Shown piece after piece: positions 1 through 8,110 of a stretch of 64,000 nt of DNA; position 1 is the stretch's first letter, and each line of letters opens with the position of its first letter. The stretch comes from Saccharothrix sp. NRRL B-16314. GTDB taxonomy: Bacteria > Actinomycetota > Actinomycetes > Mycobacteriales > Pseudonocardiaceae. The notes beneath the pieces were generated by a model that was not told where the DNA came from, did not search any database, and saw nothing but the letters and a program-made list of their open reading frames with translations. Position numbers and translations under genes: made by a program. The stretch lies in assembly GCF_000716595.1 (NCBI RefSeq), contig NZ_JNXC01000003.1, positions 124,001-188,000 on the forward strand, written 5' to 3'.

Positions 1-70
1 CGTCGGCTAGTGCTTCCTCGAAGCAACCGACGCGCTGACCTCTCGCATCCTGCGGGGGGTCTTTTTGTTT
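1..70 (+). terminator. two-hairpin leader or terminator upstream of cimA
   Basis: Hairpin 1 pairs positions 1-6 with 27-32 and 11-16 with 20-25. Hairpin 2 pairs 37-47 with 51-61 around a 3-nt loop (11 bp, two G-U pairs) and is followed directly by a T-rich run at 62-70. This is a textbook intrinsic terminator about 13 nt before the cimA ribosome binding site. It either ends an upstream transcript or is the 3' part of an attenuator for cimA. The region upstream is outside the window, so these cannot be separated. Confidence 0.65.
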
Positions 71-94
71 TCCGAGATCTCTAGGAGCCCCTTC

Positions 95-1696
95 GTGACC
101 CCCCTCGGCGATTCATTCCACCTCTTCGACACGACCCTGCGGGACGGTGCCCAGCGCGAGGGCATCACCTACTCGGTCAACGACAAGCTGGCCGTCGCCC
201 GCCTGCTCGACTCGCTGGGCGTGGGGTTCATCGAAGGTGGCTGGCCGGGCGCCATGCCGAAGGACACGGAGTTCTTCGCCCGCGCCGCCGCGGGGGAGCT
301 CACGCTCAAGAACGCGCAGCTCGTCGCGTTCGGCTCGACCCGCAAGGCGGGCGTCAAGGTGGAGGAGGACGCGCAGGTCAGGGCGTTGCTGGAGGCTCGG
401 ACGCCGGTCGTGACGCTGGTCGCCAAATCGGACCGCCGGCACATCGAACTGGCCCTGCGCACGGACGTCGCGGAGAACTGCGCCATGGTCCGCGACACGG
501 TCCGCTTCCTGGTGGACGAAGGTCGCCGGGTCTTCCTCGACGCCGAGCACTTCTTCGACGGCTTCGCCTTCGACCCCGACACGTCGCTGCGCGTGCTGGA
601 GTCCGCTGTGGAGGGTGGCGCGGACGTCGTCGTGCTGTGCGACACCAACGGCGGCCAGCTGCCCCTGGGCCTGGCCGAGACCGTCGCCGACGTGATCGCC
701 CGCACGGGCTTCCGCGTCGGCATCCACTGCCAGGACGACACGTCCTGCGCGGTGGGCAACACCATCGCCGCGGTGCAGGCGGGGGCGACCCACGTCCAGT
801 GCACCGCGAACGGTTACGGCGAACGGGCGGGCAACGCCGACCTGTTCGCCGTCGTCGGGAACCTCGTGACCAAACTCGGCCTGCAAGTGCTACCGCGCGA
901 ATCGCTGGCCGAGCTCACCCGGGTCTCCCATGCGTTGGCCGAAATCGCGAACATCGCACCCGACACCCACCAGGCCTACGTCGGGTCGTCGGCTTTCGCC
1001 CACAAGGCGGGGCTGCACGCGAGCGCGATCAAAGTGGATCCGGAGCTGTACAACCACATCGATCCGGACACCGTCGGCAACGACATGCGGGTGCTGGTCA
1101 CCGAGATGGCGGGTCGGGCCAGTCTCGAACTCAAGGGACGTGAGTTCGGGATCGACCTGACCCGCCGGCCGGACGCGCTCACCAACGTGGTGCGCAAGGT
1201 CAAGGAGCTGGAGCAGGGCGGCTGGTCGTTCGAAGCGGCCGACGCCTCCCTGGAACTGCTCATCAAGAACGAGCTGTCCGAGCTGGACACGCCACCGTTC
1301 GTGCTGGAGTCGTACCGCGTGGTGCTCGACCACCACCAGGACGGCGCGATCGTGTCCGAGGCCACGGTGAAGGTGCACGTCGCCGGTGAGCGGGTCATCG
1401 CGACCGCCGAGGGCAACGGCCCGGTGCACGCCCTGGACGCCGCGTTGCGGAAGGCGTTGCTGCCCCACCTGTCCTGGCTGGACGCGGTGGAGCTGAACGA
1501 CTACAAGGTCCGCATCCTCGCCGGGTCGCACGATCCGGTCGAGCACGGCACCGACGCCGTCACCCGCGTGCTCGTGGAGTCCACCGACGGCGAGCGCGAG
1601 TGGACCACCGTGGGCGTGCACGGGAACATCGTCGAGGCCAGCTGGCTCGCGCTGTGCGACGCGCTGGTGCACAAGGCGTCCCGGATCACCCCGTGA
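95..1696 (+). CDS. cimA: citramalate synthase / 2-isopropylmalate synthase family
   Basis: A 533-residue DRE-TIM metallolyase-family protein. It would condense acetyl-CoA with pyruvate to citramalate, an entry to isoleucine synthesis. The N-terminal motif DTTLRDGAQ carries the metal-binding Asp, GYGERAGNADL follows in the barrel, and a C-terminal LeuA-type allosteric domain spans about residues 400-533. GTG at 95 is chosen because AGGAG at 83-87 precedes it by 7 nt; the in-frame TTG at 65 lies in the terminator. Odd feature: the usual HCHND metal motif reads HCQDD (His211-Cys-Gln213), so one family metal ligand is replaced. Its stop overlaps the convergent gene by 11 bp. Confidence 0.85.
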   Translation: MTPLGDSFHLFDTTLRDGAQREGITYSVNDKLAVARLLDSLGVGFIEGGWPGAMPKDTEFFARAAAGELTLKNAQLVAFGSTRKAGVKVEEDAQVRALLEARTPVVTLVAKSDRRHIELALRTDVAENCAMVRDTVRFLVDEGRRVFLDAEHFFDGFAFDPDTSLRVLESAVEGGADVVVLCDTNGGQLPLGLAETVADVIARTGFRVGIHCQDDTSCAVGNTIAAVQAGATHVQCTANGYGERAGNADLFAVVGNLVTKLGLQVLPRESLAELTRVSHALAEIANIAPDTHQAYVGSSAFAHKAGLHASAIKVDPELYNHIDPDTVGNDMRVLVTEMAGRASLELKGREFGIDLTRRPDALTNVVRKVKELEQGGWSFEAADASLELLIKNELSELDTPPFVLESYRVVLDHHQDGAIVSEATVKVHVAGERVIATAEGNGPVHALDAALRKALLPHLSWLDAVELNDYKVRILAGSHDPVEHGTDAVTRVLVESTDGEREWTTVGVHGNIVEASWLALCDALVHKASRITP

Positions 1697-2300
1697 CGAG
1701 CCTGAACCCCTCGGCCGACAGGATCCGGTTGAGCGGGTAGAAGAAGGACGACCCGCCGGAGGAGCAGTTGCCGCTGCCACCCAGCACGTGGCCCTGCGCC
1801 TGGGTGCCGGTGAAGATGGGCGACCACTGGTCGCCGGGCTCGCTGCACAGGCTCGTCCGCGTCAGCCCGTAGACCGTGCCGGTCGGGTAGGTGACGGTGA
1901 CGTTCTTGGCCACCACGGTGCCGCACCGCATGCCGGTGGTGCGGCCCACCGCGCACACCTGCCCGCCGACCGGTGTCTCGTACGCACCGGTGATGGTGCG
2001 GCTGTAGCCGACGACGGTGGGCCGCTGGACCCAGGCGAGGGCGTTGGTGATCCGGACGACGGCGTAGGTCGTCCGGACCGCGATGACGGGTCCGATCTCG
2101 ACGCCGCCCGGCCCGCGGACGGTCGTGCCGACGGAGCCGCACGACGGGGAGATCAACAGGTAGCCGTGCACGTTGAAGCCGTTCGCGCAGCGCAGGCCGG
2201 TGGACGTGGTGAGGGGCGTGCCGGCTTCCAGCGGGGTCGCCGCCGAAGCCGGGGTCGCCGTGGCGACCAGCAGGGTGAGGACGATCAGCAGGGTTCGCAT
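1686..2300 (-). CDS. secreted S1-family protease homologue, catalytically dead
   Basis: A 204-residue chymotrypsin-fold protein with a signal peptide ending near residue 20 (ASA). It aligns clearly with the mature domain of the active streptogrisin-like protease at 61842-63086 (shared VGRTTG-CGT block, Cys pairs, EPGD), but all three catalytic positions have changed. The His of AGHC is Ser53, the Asp before YxxVR is Thr78, and the Ser of GDSGG is Gln158 (GDQW). It also lacks the alpha-lytic-type pro-region. The frame is intact and the fold cysteines are kept, so it reads as a maintained pseudoenzyme, perhaps a binding protein or inhibitor, rather than a decayed gene. Its function is unknown. 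It overlaps the 3' end of cimA. Confidence 0.8.
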   Translation of the reverse strand: MRTLLIVLTLLVATATPASAATPLEAGTPLTTSTGLRCANGFNVHGYLLISPSCGSVGTTVRGPGGVEIGPVIAVRTTYAVVRITNALAWVQRPTVVGYSRTITGAYETPVGGQVCAVGRTTGMRCGTVVAKNVTVTYPTGTVYGLTRTSLCSEPGDQWSPIFTGTQAQGHVLGGSGNCSSGGSSFFYPLNRILSAEGFRLVTG

Positions 2301-2356
2301 CCCTTCGACGCTAGGGACGTACGGTGCCGTTGCAAGCCGCCGGTTAGGGTGATCTC

Positions 2357-3127
2357 GTGCGCATTGCCCGTATCGCCCAGCCCGACGGCCTGGCCTTCGC
2401 CGCGATCGAGGGCGAAGGCGACGACCTGACCGCGGTCGAGATCGCCGACGACCCCTTCGCCAACCCCACGTTCACCGGTCGCCGCTGGCCGCTGGCCGAC
2501 GTGCGCCTGCTGGCGCCGTTCCTGCCGCCCAAGATCGTGGCCATCGGCCGCAACTACGCCGAGCACGCCGCCGAACTGGGCAACGAGGTGCCGGACAACC
2601 CGTTGATGTTCCTCAAGCCCAACACCACCGTGATCGGGCCGAACGTCGACATCAAGCTGCCCGCCGCGTCCGAGCGCGTCGACTTCGAGGGCGAACTCGC
2701 GGTGGTGATCGGCATGGGCGGCCGGGACATCCCCGCCTCCCGCGCCCGGCAGTCGATCCTCGGCTACACGATCGCCAACGACGTCACCGCGCGCGACCTC
2801 CAGAAGGCGGACGGGCAGTGGACGCGGGCCAAGGGCTTCGACACGTTCTGCCCGCTCGGGCCGTGGGTGGAGACCGAGTTCGACCCGTCCGACGTGGCCA
2901 TCCGCACCGAGGTGGACGGCGAGGTCAAGCAGGACTCGCGGACCTCGCTGCTGCTGCACGACATCGCGGAGCTGATCGAGTACATCTCCGCGGTGATGAC
3001 CCTGCGCCCGCTGGACGTGATCCTCACCGGCACGCCCGCCGGCGTCGGTCCGCTGAACCCGGGGCAGACCGTTTCCGTGACCGTCGAAGGTCTCGGCACG
3101 CTGACCAACCCGGTCTCGAAGCGCTGA
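2357..3127 (+). CDS. fumarylacetoacetate hydrolase family protein
   Basis: A 256-residue FAH/FAHD1-type enzyme. Members hydrolyse or decarboxylate acyl-pyruvates and related 2-oxo acids using Mg2+. The signatures are GRNYAEHAAELG near residue 60, FLKP near 92, the acidic metal-binding DFEGELAVVIG near 112, ANDVTARDLQ near 140, KGFDTFCPLGPW near 158 and LTGTPAGVGP near 228. The GTG start is supported by family length. The gene sits just upstream of gltX, as in other actinobacteria (Rv2993c/gltX). The exact substrate cannot be read from sequence. The next gene is convergent, 4 bp away. Confidence 0.85.
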   Translation: MRIARIAQPDGLAFAAIEGEGDDLTAVEIADDPFANPTFTGRRWPLADVRLLAPFLPPKIVAIGRNYAEHAAELGNEVPDNPLMFLKPNTTVIGPNVDIKLPAASERVDFEGELAVVIGMGGRDIPASRARQSILGYTIANDVTARDLQKADGQWTRAKGFDTFCPLGPWVETEFDPSDVAIRTEVDGEVKQDSRTSLLLHDIAELIEYISAVMTLRPLDVILTGTPAGVGPLNPGQTVSVTVEGLGTLTNPVSKR

Positions 3128-3131
3128 GGCT

Positions 3132-4379
3132 TCAGCTCCGCTCGATGCGTTCGGGCGCGCGCCGGGCGAACGTCGGCGCGTGCTCGGGCCGCAGCCCGAT
3201 CGCCACCAGGTAGCCGGGCACCACCTGGAGCCACGGGAACCGCTGGAGCAGCCGGACCGGCAGCGGCACGCCGCCCCGCGCGATGTCCGACGTGCCCGCC
3301 AGCGTCGGCTTCAGGAACGAGTCCTGGATCCGCCGCTGGAACGCCTGCGTCGACGCGGTCGGGAACCACCGCCGCCGCCGCACCTTCGCCAGGACCGCCG
3401 GGGACAGCTCGTTCCGCCGCAGCGGCGCGGCCACGATCGACGCGGCGGCCACCGCGTCCTGCACGGCCAGGTTGATGCCGACCCCGCCGATCGGCGACAT
3501 CGCGTGCGCGGCGTCACCGATGCACAGCACACCGTCGCCGTGCCATCGCCGCAGCCGGTCCAGCTTCACGTCCAGCAGCTTCACGTCGTCGAGCGAGCCC
3601 ACGGTCCCCATCCGCTCCGCCAGCCACGGCACGAGGTCGGCCATGCGCCGCCGGAACGCCTCGATCCCCTCGGCCCGCAGCTGCCGGTCGGTGCCCTTGC
3701 GGATCAGGTACGCGCACTGGAAGTAGTCGCCGCGGTTGATGAGCACCAGCCCCTGGCCACGGCTGAAGCGGCCGGTGCCGCCGCTGAGCTCGTCGGGGTT
3801 GCGCGGCACCCGGAACCACCAAACGTCCATCGGCGCGCCGAACTCGTGCACGGGCAGCCCGGCCTGCTCGCGCACCAGCGAGTGCCGCCCGTCCGCCGCG
3901 ATCACCAGCTCCGAGGCCAGCTCCCCGACCTCGCCGCCCGCCGTGCGGTAGCGGACGCCCGTCACCCTGCCGTTCTCCTTGAGCAGGCCGGTGAACTCGG
4001 TGTCCATCCGCAACGTGAAGGTCGGTTCACGCTTGCCCGCGTCGGCGAGGAGGTCCAGGAAGTCCCACTGCGGCACGAACGCGATGTGCTTGTGCGGTCC
4101 GGGCAGCCGGGACAGGTCGGCGATCGTCTGTGGCCCGCTGTCCAGCAGCACCTGCATCCGGTCGACCATCTGGTGCGGCACCTCCGCGAACGCGGGCCCC
4201 AGCCCCAGCTCGTCCAGCAGCGTCAGCGTGGACGCGTGCACCGTGTCGCCGCGGAAGTCGCGCAGGAAGTCGCCGTGCTTCTCCAGCACCGTCACCTCGA
4301 CACCGGCCCTGGCCAGCAGCAACCCGGCAACCATGCCGGCCGGGCCGCCCCCGACGACCACGACCCCAGTCCTCTCCAT
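3132..4379 (-). CDS. FAD-dependent monooxygenase (PHBH-type flavoprotein)
   Basis: A 415-residue group A flavoprotein monooxygenase-like protein. The N-terminal Rossmann motif GGGPAGMVAGLLLARAG binds the FAD ADP moiety. The DG-type element (AADGRHSLVREQ) and the late GDAAHAMSPIGGVGINLA motif contacting ribityl-phosphate are both present. ATG at 4379 is chosen over the TTG two codons upstream because AGGAGG lies 8 nt before it. An inverted repeat just upstream (4397-4412) suggests control by an unlinked repressor. Likely substrates are aromatic or other hydroxylatable compounds, but no pathway neighbours are present. Confidence 0.85.
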   Translation of the reverse strand: MERTGVVVVGGGPAGMVAGLLLARAGVEVTVLEKHGDFLRDFRGDTVHASTLTLLDELGLGPAFAEVPHQMVDRMQVLLDSGPQTIADLSRLPGPHKHIAFVPQWDFLDLLADAGKREPTFTLRMDTEFTGLLKENGRVTGVRYRTAGGEVGELASELVIAADGRHSLVREQAGLPVHEFGAPMDVWWFRVPRNPDELSGGTGRFSRGQGLVLINRGDYFQCAYLIRKGTDRQLRAEGIEAFRRRMADLVPWLAERMGTVGSLDDVKLLDVKLDRLRRWHGDGVLCIGDAAHAMSPIGGVGINLAVQDAVAAASIVAAPLRRNELSPAVLAKVRRRRWFPTASTQAFQRRIQDSFLKPTLAGTSDIARGGVPLPVRLLQRFPWLQVVPGYLVAIGLRPEHAPTFARRAPERIERS

Positions 4380-4396
4380 GATCAACCCCTCCTCTT

Positions 4397-4412
4397 TTCA
4401 ACACCGGTTGAA
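4397..4412. promoter_or_regulatory. inverted repeat, candidate operator of the monooxygenase gene
   Basis: TTCAAC-ACCG-GTTGAA: 6-bp perfect arms with a 4-nt spacer, 18 bp upstream of the monooxygenase ATG on the minus strand. Size and placement suit a TetR- or MarR-type repressor. No regulator gene is adjacent. Confidence 0.45.
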
Positions 4413-4469
4413 TAACTTCAGGATGCTCCTCGGAACCGGCTCGGTCAAGCCGGATAGGCTGATCGGGTC

Positions 4470-5960
4470 ATGAGCGCATCAGCTGCAAACCCAGAGGTCC
4501 GCGTCCGGTTCTGCCCGTCGCCGACCGGCACGCCCCACGTCGGGCTCATCCGCACCGCCCTGTTCAACTGGGCGTATGCCCGCCACACCGGTGGCGCCGT
4601 GGTGTTCCGGATCGAGGACACCGACGCGGCCCGCGACTCCGAGGAGTCGTACCTCTCGCTGCTGGAAGCCATGCGGTGGCTCGGCCTGGACTGGGACGAA
4701 GGTCCCGAGGTCGGTGGCCCGCACGCGCCGTACCGGCAGAGCCAGCGCCGCGACCTCTACGAGGACATCGCGAAGCGCCTGTTCGAGGCCGGTGAGCTGT
4801 ACGAGTCGTACTCCAACGCCGAGGAGATCGAGGCCCGTCGCAAGGCCGCCGGGCAGGACCCGAAGCTCGGCTACGACGGCCACGACCGCGGCCTGACCGA
4901 CGAGCAGAAGGCCGCGTTCCGCGCCGCCGGCCGCGAGCCCGTGCTGCGGCTGAAGATGCCCGACGAGGACATCACCTGGGTCGACCTGGTACGCGGCGAG
5001 ATCACGTTCAAGGCGGGCAGCACGCCCGACCCGGTGATGGTGCGCGCCAACGGCGACCCGCTGTACCCGTTCGTGAACCCGGTGGACGACGCCCTGATGC
5101 GCATCACGCACGTGCTGCGCGGCGAAGACCTGCTCCCGTCCACCCCGCGCCAGATCGCGCTCTACCAGGCGTTGACGCGAATCGGTGTCACGTCCTTCAC
5201 GCCCGAGTTCGGGCACCTGCCGTACGTGATGGGCGAGGGCAACAAGAAGCTCTCGAAGCGCGACCCGCAGTCCAACCTGTTCCTCTACCGGGACCGCGGT
5301 TTCGTGCCCGAAGGACTGCTGAACTACCTCGCGCTGCTCGGCTGGTCCATCGCGGACGACCGCGACATCTTCTCGGTCGAGGAGCTGGTCGAGGCGTTCG
5401 ACCTGGCCAAGGTGAGCGCCAACCCGGCCCGCTTCGACCTGAAGAAGGCCGAGGCGATCAACGCCACCCACCTGCGCGCGCTGCCCGTCGAGGACTTCGT
5501 CAGTCGCGTGCTGCCGCACCTGATCAAGGACGAGGTGCTGCCGCCCGAGCCGACCGAGGAGCAGGTCGCCCTGCTCGCCGGCGTCGCACCGCTCGTGCAG
5601 GAGCGGCTGGTCGTGCTGTCCGAGGCGTCCGGAATGGTCAGGTTCCTGTTCGTCCCGGACGAGGACTTCGCGCCCGAACCGGACTCGGCGGCCAAGGCGC
5701 TCGGCGAGGACGCCAGGCCGGTGCTGGAAGCGAGCATCAGCGCCCTGGAACCCCTTCCGGAGTGGACTGCCGCCGCGATCGAGGAGGCCCTGAAGGTGTC
5801 CCTTGTGGATGGAATGGGCCTCAAACCGCGCAAGGCGTACGCCCCGGTGCGGGTCGCCGTGACGGGCCGTACCGTCTCGCCTCCGCTGTACGAATCCATG
5901 GAACTGGTCGGTCGAAGTCGCTCGATCGGGCGCTTGCGCCGCGCGCTCGGGGCAATCTGA
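4470..5960 (+). CDS. gltX: glutamyl-tRNA synthetase
   Basis: A 496-residue class I aminoacyl-tRNA synthetase that charges tRNA-Glu with glutamate; in actinobacteria it also misacylates tRNA-Gln for GatCAB amidation. The HIGH-type motif appears as [16 protein letters not shown] near residues 15-30 and the KMSKS-type motif as KKLSKRD near residue 260. The C-terminal anticodon-binding helical domain is complete. tRNA-Gln and tRNA-Glu genes lie about 1 kb downstream, so the enzyme and its substrates cluster. Confidence 0.97.
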   Translation: MSASAANPEVRVRFCPSPTGTPHVGLIRTALFNWAYARHTGGAVVFRIEDTDAARDSEESYLSLLEAMRWLGLDWDEGPEVGGPHAPYRQSQRRDLYEDIAKRLFEAGELYESYSNAEEIEARRKAAGQDPKLGYDGHDRGLTDEQKAAFRAAGREPVLRLKMPDEDITWVDLVRGEITFKAGSTPDPVMVRANGDPLYPFVNPVDDALMRITHVLRGEDLLPSTPRQIALYQALTRIGVTSFTPEFGHLPYVMGEGNKKLSKRDPQSNLFLYRDRGFVPEGLLNYLALLGWSIADDRDIFSVEELVEAFDLAKVSANPARFDLKKAEAINATHLRALPVEDFVSRVLPHLIKDEVLPPEPTEEQVALLAGVAPLVQERLVVLSEASGMVRFLFVPDEDFAPEPDSAAKALGEDARPVLEASISALEPLPEWTAAAIEEALKVSLVDGMGLKPRKAYAPVRVAVTGRTVSPPLYESMELVGRSRSIGRLRRALGAI

Positions 5961-5988
5961 CTGGTTCGTTCGGGGGGTTCAGCGGTGC

Positions 5989-6017
5989 TTGACCGTGCAA
6001 GAACCGCGAGATATCAC
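5989..6017 (+). promoter_or_regulatory. sigma70-type promoter for the HAD gene
   Basis: TTGACC (5989-5994), a 17-bp spacer and TATCAC (6012-6017) form a good actinobacterial housekeeping promoter. The predicted start is near 6024, leaving a leader of about 40 nt before the GTG at 6065. Confidence 0.5.
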
Positions 6018-6064
6018 CTCTCTGGTCGAGTCGGACGAGGGGTGACCGCACCTAGCCTCACGGG

Positions 6065-6802
6065 GTGACAACCGCAGCCCCGACTTACACACCTCGGAGA
6101 ACCGGCGAGATCCGGGCCGTGTGCCTCGACGTCGACGACACCCTCGTCGACTACAGCTCATCGTCCCGGGCCGCCCTGGCCGCGATGGTCGGCAACGCCG
6201 ACGCCTGGCCGCTGTGGCAGCGCGTCACCGACGAGCACTGCGAGCGCCTCCTCTCGGGCGAGCTCGAGTACGAGACGATGCGCAACATCCGCACGCGCGC
6301 CTTCTTCGCGGCCCTCGGTGAGGAGCTCGACCAGGAGGAGGCGACCCGCCGGGAACTGCACCGGCAGGAAGTCCTCGCGTCGGGCTGGCGGCTGTTCCCC
6401 GACGTCGTGCCGTGCCTGGAGTGGCTGCGGGCCACAGGCCTGCCCATGGCCGCCGTGAGCAACGCCTCAGGGCGGCACCAGCGGGTCAAGATCGCGACGC
6501 TCGGGCTCGCCCAGTACTTCGACACCGTGCTCATCGCGGGCGAGGTCGGTGCCGCCAAGCCGGACCGGGTGATCTTCGACACCGCGTGCGCCGACCTGGG
6601 TGTGGAACTGGGTGACACGGTGCACGTCGGTGACCGCCTGCACGCCGATGCGATCGGTGCGCGCGACGCGGGGATGAAGGGCGTGTGGCTGAACCGCCAA
6701 GGCCCGCGGGAGGGTGCGCTGCCCGCCGGCATCTCCGCCATCACCAGCCTCGCTGAGCTGCCGGAACTGCTCGTCTGCGAGCTGTCGACCGCCTCGGCGT
6801 GA
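6065..6802 (+). CDS. HAD superfamily hydrolase (phosphatase)
   Basis: A 245-residue HAD-IA phosphatase. Motif I is CLDVDDT with Asp22 as predicted nucleophile and Asp24 as acid/base. Motif II is the Ser/Asn of AVSNASG, motif III is the Lys of GAAKPD, and motif IV is HVGDRLHADAIGARDAG. A helical cap lies between motifs I and II. Such enzymes dephosphorylate small metabolites; the substrate cannot be inferred. It starts with GTG behind its own promoter and is not tightly coupled to gltX. Confidence 0.85.
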   Translation: MTTAAPTYTPRRTGEIRAVCLDVDDTLVDYSSSSRAALAAMVGNADAWPLWQRVTDEHCERLLSGELEYETMRNIRTRAFFAALGEELDQEEATRRELHRQEVLASGWRLFPDVVPCLEWLRATGLPMAAVSNASGRHQRVKIATLGLAQYFDTVLIAGEVGAAKPDRVIFDTACADLGVELGDTVHVGDRLHADAIGARDAGMKGVWLNRQGPREGALPAGISAITSLAELPELLVCELSTASA

Positions 6803-6810
6803 CCCCGATT

Positions 6811-6857
6811 TCCGTTCCGCCGGGCACGTGGTCTAGTATTCCTCCCGGCGGAACGGA
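6811..6857 (+). promoter_or_regulatory. perfect 14-bp inverted repeat enclosing a tRNA promoter -10 element
   Basis: Arms 6811-6824 (TCCGTTCCGCCGGG) and 6844-6857 are exact reverse complements around a 19-nt loop. The loop holds TAGTAT (6834-6839), the best -10 hexamer before the tRNA genes; a weak -35 (TTCCGT, 6810-6815) lies 18 bp upstream of it. The repeat could terminate HAD-gene transcripts, bind a regulator, or both. Confidence 0.45.
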
Positions 6858-6905
6858 CAGCCCCCTGGAAGCAAGACCGACAGGGAGCAAGGCCCGGGAA
6901 ACCAA

Positions 6906-6977
6906 TGGGGTATGGTGTAATTGGCAGCACGACTGATTCTGGTTCAGTTAGTCTAGGTTCGAGTCCTGGTACCCCAG
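6906..6977 (+). tRNA. tRNA-Gln (anticodon CTG)
   Basis: A 72-nt cloverleaf. The 7-bp acceptor stem TGGGGTA/TACCCCA is followed by discriminator G6977. The anticodon stem ACTGA/TCAGT holds the loop TTCTGGT with anticodon CTG at 6939-6941. The T-arm has GGTTCGAGTCC. CCA is not encoded. Confidence 0.95.
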
Positions 6978-7053
6978 CTGCGCGGTAGTAAATCGAGTGT
7001 GGTAAGCTACCCGCAACGCAGGACAGCAAGACAAAGTTAATAAGAAAGTTCCT

Positions 7054-7126
7054 GGCCCCGTCGTCTAGCGGCCTAGGACGCCGCCCTCTCAAGGCGGTAG
7101 CGTGGGTTCGAATCCCATCGGGGCTA
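7054..7126 (+). tRNA. tRNA-Glu (anticodon CTC)
   Basis: A 73-nt cloverleaf. The acceptor stem GGCCCCG/CGGGGCT has a terminal G-U pair and discriminator A7126. The anticodon stem CCGCC/GGCGG carries loop CTCTCAA with anticodon CTC at 7088-7090. The T-loop is TTCGAAT and CCA is not encoded. It is probably co-transcribed with tRNA-Gln 76 nt upstream. Confidence 0.95.
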
Positions 7127-7136
7127 CAGATCGGGA

Positions 7137-7175
7137 GATCCCCGTTTCGCTTAGTGCGAAACGGGGATCTTTCGC
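7137..7175 (+). terminator. intrinsic terminator of the tRNA operon
   Basis: Perfect 14-bp stem: 7137-7150 pairs with 7156-7169 around the 5-nt loop TTAGT, followed by TTTCGCTTT. Confidence 0.85.
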
Positions 7176-7185
7176 TTTGTGCATT

Positions 7186-7231
7186 GGGGGTCCGACCCCC
7201 GAACCCCGGGCAGGAGGGCTTCGCCCCCTGC
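7186..7231. repeat. GC-rich double hairpin after the tRNA terminator
   Basis: GGGGGTC-C-GACCCCC (7186-7200) is a perfect inverted repeat. It is followed by a second stem from 7210 to 7231 (GCAGG-A-GGGC, loop TTC, GCCCCCTGC) with one bulged A. No gene is visible between 7176 and 7337. The element may be a backup terminator for ndgR on the opposite strand or a dispersed palindrome. Confidence 0.4.
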
Positions 7232-7337
7232 ACCCCCGCCGGTGGTGCTGTGGCGGGGGTACCGGAGGTCAGGCGGCCCCCTGTCGCGGGTGGTGCGTCT
7301 GGCGGGGGTGTGCTGGTCGTGAGGGTGGCTGAGGCTG

Positions 7338-8039
7338 TCAGAGGCGTGACTGGAGGGCCTCGGCGGCTGCCAGGAGGTCTGCGGCCCAGCGGGCGCCCGG
7401 ACGGCGGCCCATGCGGTCAATGGGGCCGGAAACGGATACCGCGGCCACCACGGAACCCGAGCTGTCCCTTACCGGCGCGGAAACGCTCGCCACTCCCGGC
7501 TCCCGTTCCGCTACCGACTGCGCCCAGCCGCGACGGCGGACCTCCAACAAAGTCCGCTCTCCGTAAACGGCATCGGCGAGAACGGAGCGCTGGGTTCCGG
7601 GATCCGACCACGCGGCCAATACCTTCGCGCCGGAACCGGCCGTCATCGGCAATCGCGCGCCGATCGGAACGGTGTCGCGCAAACCACTCGGGGGTTCCGC
7701 CGACGACACGCAGATCCGCTGCATCCCGTCCCGCCGGTACAACTGGACGCTCTCGCCCGTGATGTCCCGCAACCGCGGCAACACCGAGGACGCCGCGTCG
7801 AGCAGCGGGTCGGTGGCACCGCCCGCCAACTCCGCCAGTGCCGCGCCTGGACGCCAGCGCCCGTCCGAACCCCGTCGCAGCAACCTGTGCACCTCGAGCC
7901 CGACCGCCAACCTGTGTGCGGTAGCTCTCGGCAAGCCCGTCCGGTTGCACAACTCGGCGAGCCCACACGGATCCTTCGCGACGGCGTTCAAGACGGCCAC
8001 TGCCTTGTCGAGCACGCCGATCCCGCTATGCTGTCCCAC
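7338..8039 (-). CDS. ndgR: IclR-family regulator NdgR/LtbR
   Basis: A 233-residue IclR protein. An N-terminal winged helix covers about residues 1-65 and an IclR effector domain about 75-230. It is transcribed divergently from leuCD, exactly like NdgR of Streptomyces and LtbR of Corynebacterium, which control leucine and related amino-acid genes; that assignment rests on family and context. The GTG start at 8039 has no Shine-Dalgarno, and a TAGTAT hexamer ends 6 nt before it on the minus strand, so the transcript may be leaderless. It would bind the palindrome in the shared intergenic region. Confidence 0.88.
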   Translation of the reverse strand: MGQHSGIGVLDKAVAVLNAVAKDPCGLAELCNRTGLPRATAHRLAVGLEVHRLLRRGSDGRWRPGAALAELAGGATDPLLDAASSVLPRLRDITGESVQLYRRDGMQRICVSSAEPPSGLRDTVPIGARLPMTAGSGAKVLAAWSDPGTQRSVLADAVYGERTLLEVRRRGWAQSVAEREPGVASVSAPVRDSSGSVVAAVSVSGPIDRMGRRPGARWAADLLAAAEALQSRL

Positions 8040-8052
8040 AAGCCGATACTAA

Positions 8053-8097
8053 CTTCCCACTGTCTGGGAAGTCCAGATCTATCGACTGTCCAGATCT
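8053..8097. promoter_or_regulatory. ndgR-leuC intergenic operator region
   Basis: CTTCCCA-CTGTC-TGGGAAG (8053-8071) is a perfect 7-bp inverted repeat with a 5-nt spacer. It abuts two direct copies of GTCCAGATCT at 8071-8080 and 8088-8097. The region lies between the divergent starts of ndgR and leuC and overlaps the likely promoters of both. It is a strong candidate NdgR binding site. Confidence 0.6.
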
Positions 8098-8110
8098 TGG
8101 GAGAGTTGCG

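Noticed and set aside
6906..7231. Integration site of a mobile element at the tRNA genes
   Set aside because: Both tRNAs are complete and followed by a normal terminator; no integrase and no duplicated tRNA 3' end was seen.
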